A stretch of 7,157 nt of DNA from an uncultured Ruminococcus sp. (GTDB taxonomy: Bacteria; Bacillota; Clostridia; Oscillospirales; Ruminococcaceae). The notes below the pieces were generated by a model. That model was given only the letters and a program-made list of their open reading frames with translations, ran no database searches and was not told the DNA's origin. This document shows, piece after piece, positions 5,889 through 7,157 of the stretch (the stretch's first letter is position 1; the number at the start of each line of letters is the position of its first letter). The position numbers and the translations under genes were made by a program. Where the stretch lies: positions 1 to 7,157 of the forward strand of contig CAMWXM010000147.1 in assembly GCA_947178195.1 (NCBI GenBank). The letters run 5' to 3'.

Positions 5889-6601
5889 CGAATGCTTGAC
5901 CAAAGTATTAAAAATCTTGGTATGGATTATATCGACTTGTATATCTGGCATATGTGGGATTACAACACGCCGCTCTACGACATTATGGAAGGGCTTAACA
6001 ATGTCATAAGAGCGGGAAAAATTCGCAAGATAGGTATATCCAACTGCTATGCATATCAACTTGCCAAAGCTAACGCACTTGCGGAACGTGAGGGATTTGC
6101 GAAGTTTGTTTCTTTTCAGGAGCATTACAATCTTATTTTCCGTGAAGAGGAATGCGAAATGGCAGCTTTGTGTCACGAGAACAATATCGCGATGACACCA
6201 TACAGTCCTCTTGCAAGCGGAAATCTCTCAAAACATCCCAATGAAACTTCAAAGCAGCTGCGCAAGGATAGTTACGCAAAATTCAAATACGATGCGACAA
6301 AGGAGCAGGACGAGATCATCATTTGTCAGGTACAGGAAATTGCGGAAAACAAGGGTGTGATCATGACAGAGGTTGCTCTTGCATGGCTGCTTATAAAAGT
6401 TACATCCCCGTTGAGGGAGCAACTAAACTGCATCATATTGAAGATGCCGCAAGGGTGGTGGAGCTGAGTCTTACAAACGAAGGGATTTCGTTTTTGGAGA
6501 AGCCTTACTCACCTCATGCATAGGCGGGTGTTATGGCTCAGGACAAGCCCGAAAAAGCATTGGAAAATCATGTGTGGTTGACGGGTAATCAAAAAATATA
6601 A
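5889..6601 (+). pseudogene. Aldo/keto reductase remnant: 5'-truncated, frameshifted, with nonsense codon
   Basis: Aldo/keto reductases are NAD(P)H-dependent TIM-barrel carbonyl reductases. Homology begins near RMLDQSIKNLG and runs through MDYIDLYIWHMWDY (the His is the catalytic-tetrad histidine), RKIGISNCYAYQL, FQEHYNLIFREEE, MTPYSPLASG and TEVALAWLL. The N-terminal third, with the Asp, Tyr and Lys of the tetrad, is absent. At 6411-6415, after VTSP, five bases stand where six are expected, shifting the frame. Homology resumes at 6416 with GATKLHHIEDAARVVELSL. A TAG at 6521-6523 after PYSPHA interrupts the usual ending, which continues in frame as AGVMAQDKPEKALENHVW and stops at 6599-6601; TTG to TAG would explain it. 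Three independent lesions mark a dead gene. The open frame that runs on to 6467 after the shift encodes meaningless residues. Confidence 0.85.
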
Positions 6602-6631
6602 AAATTAGTGATGTAACGCCGTTTCGGGTGA

Positions 6632-6880
6632 GGATTACTCTATCATTCCGTGCTGCATTCTCTTTTATTGGAAACGCCTTATCACAAACAAAAGAATCAG
6701 GTGGAAAACGCACTTGTTAATTCGGGACTTGACTATACAGTTATCCAATCGGCAGTTTTAATGCAGAATTTACATATATCTTTGGAACAGGTTAAACATA
6801 CAGGGGTTTGGCATCAAAAGTTTTATACCGGGAATGATACGGCATTGTGCATGGTTGATTTAAACTCACTTACACAAAAT
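6632..6880 (+). pseudogene. NmrA-like NAD(P)-binding (atypical SDR) protein fragment
   Basis: The frame opens after TGA at 6629-6631 and reads LYHSVLHSLLLETPYHKQK, then NQVENALVNSGLDYTVIQSA, VLMQNLHISLEQ and FYTGNDTALCMVDLNSL. This is the middle of an NmrA/atypical short-chain dehydrogenase: the (Y)HSVLH strand, the basic helix, the GLDYTVIQ strand and the VDLNDL-like segment. The N-terminal Rossmann part with the GxxGxxG nucleotide motif and the C-terminal substrate domain are missing. Homology ends near 6880 and the frame stops at 6908-6910. GTG 6650 could be called a start but falls inside the conserved strand, so it is not one. It lies about 30 bases after the reductase remnant, in the same decayed region. 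Confidence 0.7.
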
Positions 6881-6957
6881 TTTTTATCAAGCCCGAAACC
6901 TGGGATGTAGTTTCTAATCATCTCAGGATAATGTTTGAAGACAGAGAGTCCGCATAA
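6881..6957 (+). pseudogene. Unidentified C-terminal reading-frame fragment
   Basis: In a different frame from the NmrA-like fragment, open from 6859, the sequence reads FIKPETWDVVSNHLRIMF and ends with TAA at 6955-6957. The composition looks like a genuine protein end (helical, charged), and the frame change coincides with the loss of NmrA homology, so this may be the tail of another truncated gene. I do not recognise the family. It is short enough to be chance. Confidence 0.25.
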
Positions 6958-7094
6958 ATAATTTCTCTTTTATAATGCTTGTTTTTCAAGCCTTTGACTT
7001 ATTGATTGCTTTTACTTTTATACAAATTTTTTATCGATGCAGTAAAGTGCGCTAAGAGCCTGTTCAGTATTTTTTCAAATAAAAATACGGAAAA
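6958..7094. other. AT-rich stretch with no supported gene
   Basis: This is mostly AT-rich. A 5-bp hairpin GCTTG-TTTTT-CAAGC (6978-6992) lacks a following T tract and is not a good terminator. On the minus strand an open stretch ending with TAA at 6999-7001 reads FEKILNRLLAHFTASIKNLY. It has no start or ribosome site inside host-like DNA, so I do not call it a gene. Confidence 0.4.
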
Positions 7095-7157
7095 GGCGCG
7101 TAGGGCCCGGTACATGTGTCTTATACACATCTACGCGCCCACGCGTCCTCTCTAAAA
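7095..7157 (+). other. Probable artificial tail: polylinker-like and Nextera/Tn5 mosaic-end adapter sequence
   Basis: Composition changes abruptly from AT-rich to GC-rich at about 7095. Bases 7114-7132 match the 19-bp Tn5 mosaic end (CTGTCTCTTATACACATCT orientation) at 17 of 19 positions. The next 15 bases match the Nextera read-through sequence CCGAGCCCACGAGAC at about 11 of 15. CTCTCTA, near the end, sits where an index would be. Before it, GGGCCCGGTAC (7103-7113) looks like an ApaI/KpnI polylinker, and an MluI site (ACGCGT) lies at 7141-7146. GGCGCGTAG (7095-7103) is a perfect inverted copy of 7131-7139, so a foldback is possible. It is very likely a library artefact at a contig end. Confidence 0.7.

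Noticed and set aside
5787..6176. Minus-strand open frame of 129 codons across the chimera
   Set aside because: Most of it is antisense to clear aldo/keto reductase coding sequence; only the 72-bp linker portion was kept as an open question.
6978..6992. GCTTG-TTTTT-CAAGC hairpin as a terminator
   Set aside because: The stem is only 5 bp and is not followed by a T tract.
7056..7075. GAGCCTGTTCAGTATTTTTT as an insertion-sequence terminal repeat
   Set aside because: It looks like some IS ends, but no inverted partner or transposase is present in the window.
6999..7100. Minus-strand protein end reading FEKILNRLLAHFTASIKNLY
   Set aside because: It is about 30 codons, with the 5' part running into the artificial tail, no start and no family recognised.

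Overview
The window is AT-rich DNA from a low-GC Clostridia-type bacterium, probably a gut or rumen Oscillospiraceae/Ruminococcus-like lineage. This rests on strong AGGAGG-type ribosome sites, codon use, a DUF3789-like mini-gene beside serine recombinases, an Rpn-type PD-(D/E)XK gene, and oxidoreductase fragments of clostridial type. The assignment is inference from family resemblance; no database was searched.

Left part (1-432): the 3' end of an unknown gene, a 52-aa unknown gene and a 39-aa DUF3789-like membrane mini-protein form a tight small-gene operon typical of conjugative or integrative element accessory DNA. A short leader with two interleaved inverted repeats follows.

Centre (433-5262): a recombination module with three serine-recombinase family genes on the plus strand. 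The first (433-1962) is complete with a catalytic serine. The second (2991-3935) lacks the whole N-terminal catalytic domain but keeps the recombinase domain and zinc ribbon. The third (3871-5262) has an intact catalytic domain but is cut off at its C-terminus. Between the first and second sits an Rpn family (PDDEXK) nuclease/transposase gene with its own near-consensus promoter and a rho-independent terminator, broken by one in-frame stop. An 18-bp sequence with one mismatch is repeated at the leaders of recombinase 1 and recombinase 2, so recombinase 1 plus rpn looks like a discrete unit.

Right part (5238-6957): a gene graveyard. Recombinase 3 runs out of frame into a DUF362 fragment. That fragment is joined in frame, through about 70 bases of unexplained sequence, to an aldo/keto reductase lacking its N-terminus and carrying a frameshift and a nonsense codon. 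An NmrA-like NAD(P)-binding protein fragment and an unidentified C-terminal reading frame follow. The apparently open 401-codon frame at 5262-6467 is therefore a chimera, not a functional gene.

Right end (7095-7157): abruptly GC-rich and very probably artificial. It contains a 17/19 match to the Tn5 mosaic end used in Nextera libraries, followed by a degraded match to the adapter, and is preceded by a polylinker-like stretch. It should be treated as adapter or vector carry-over at a contig end. No tRNA, rRNA or CRISPR array was seen.
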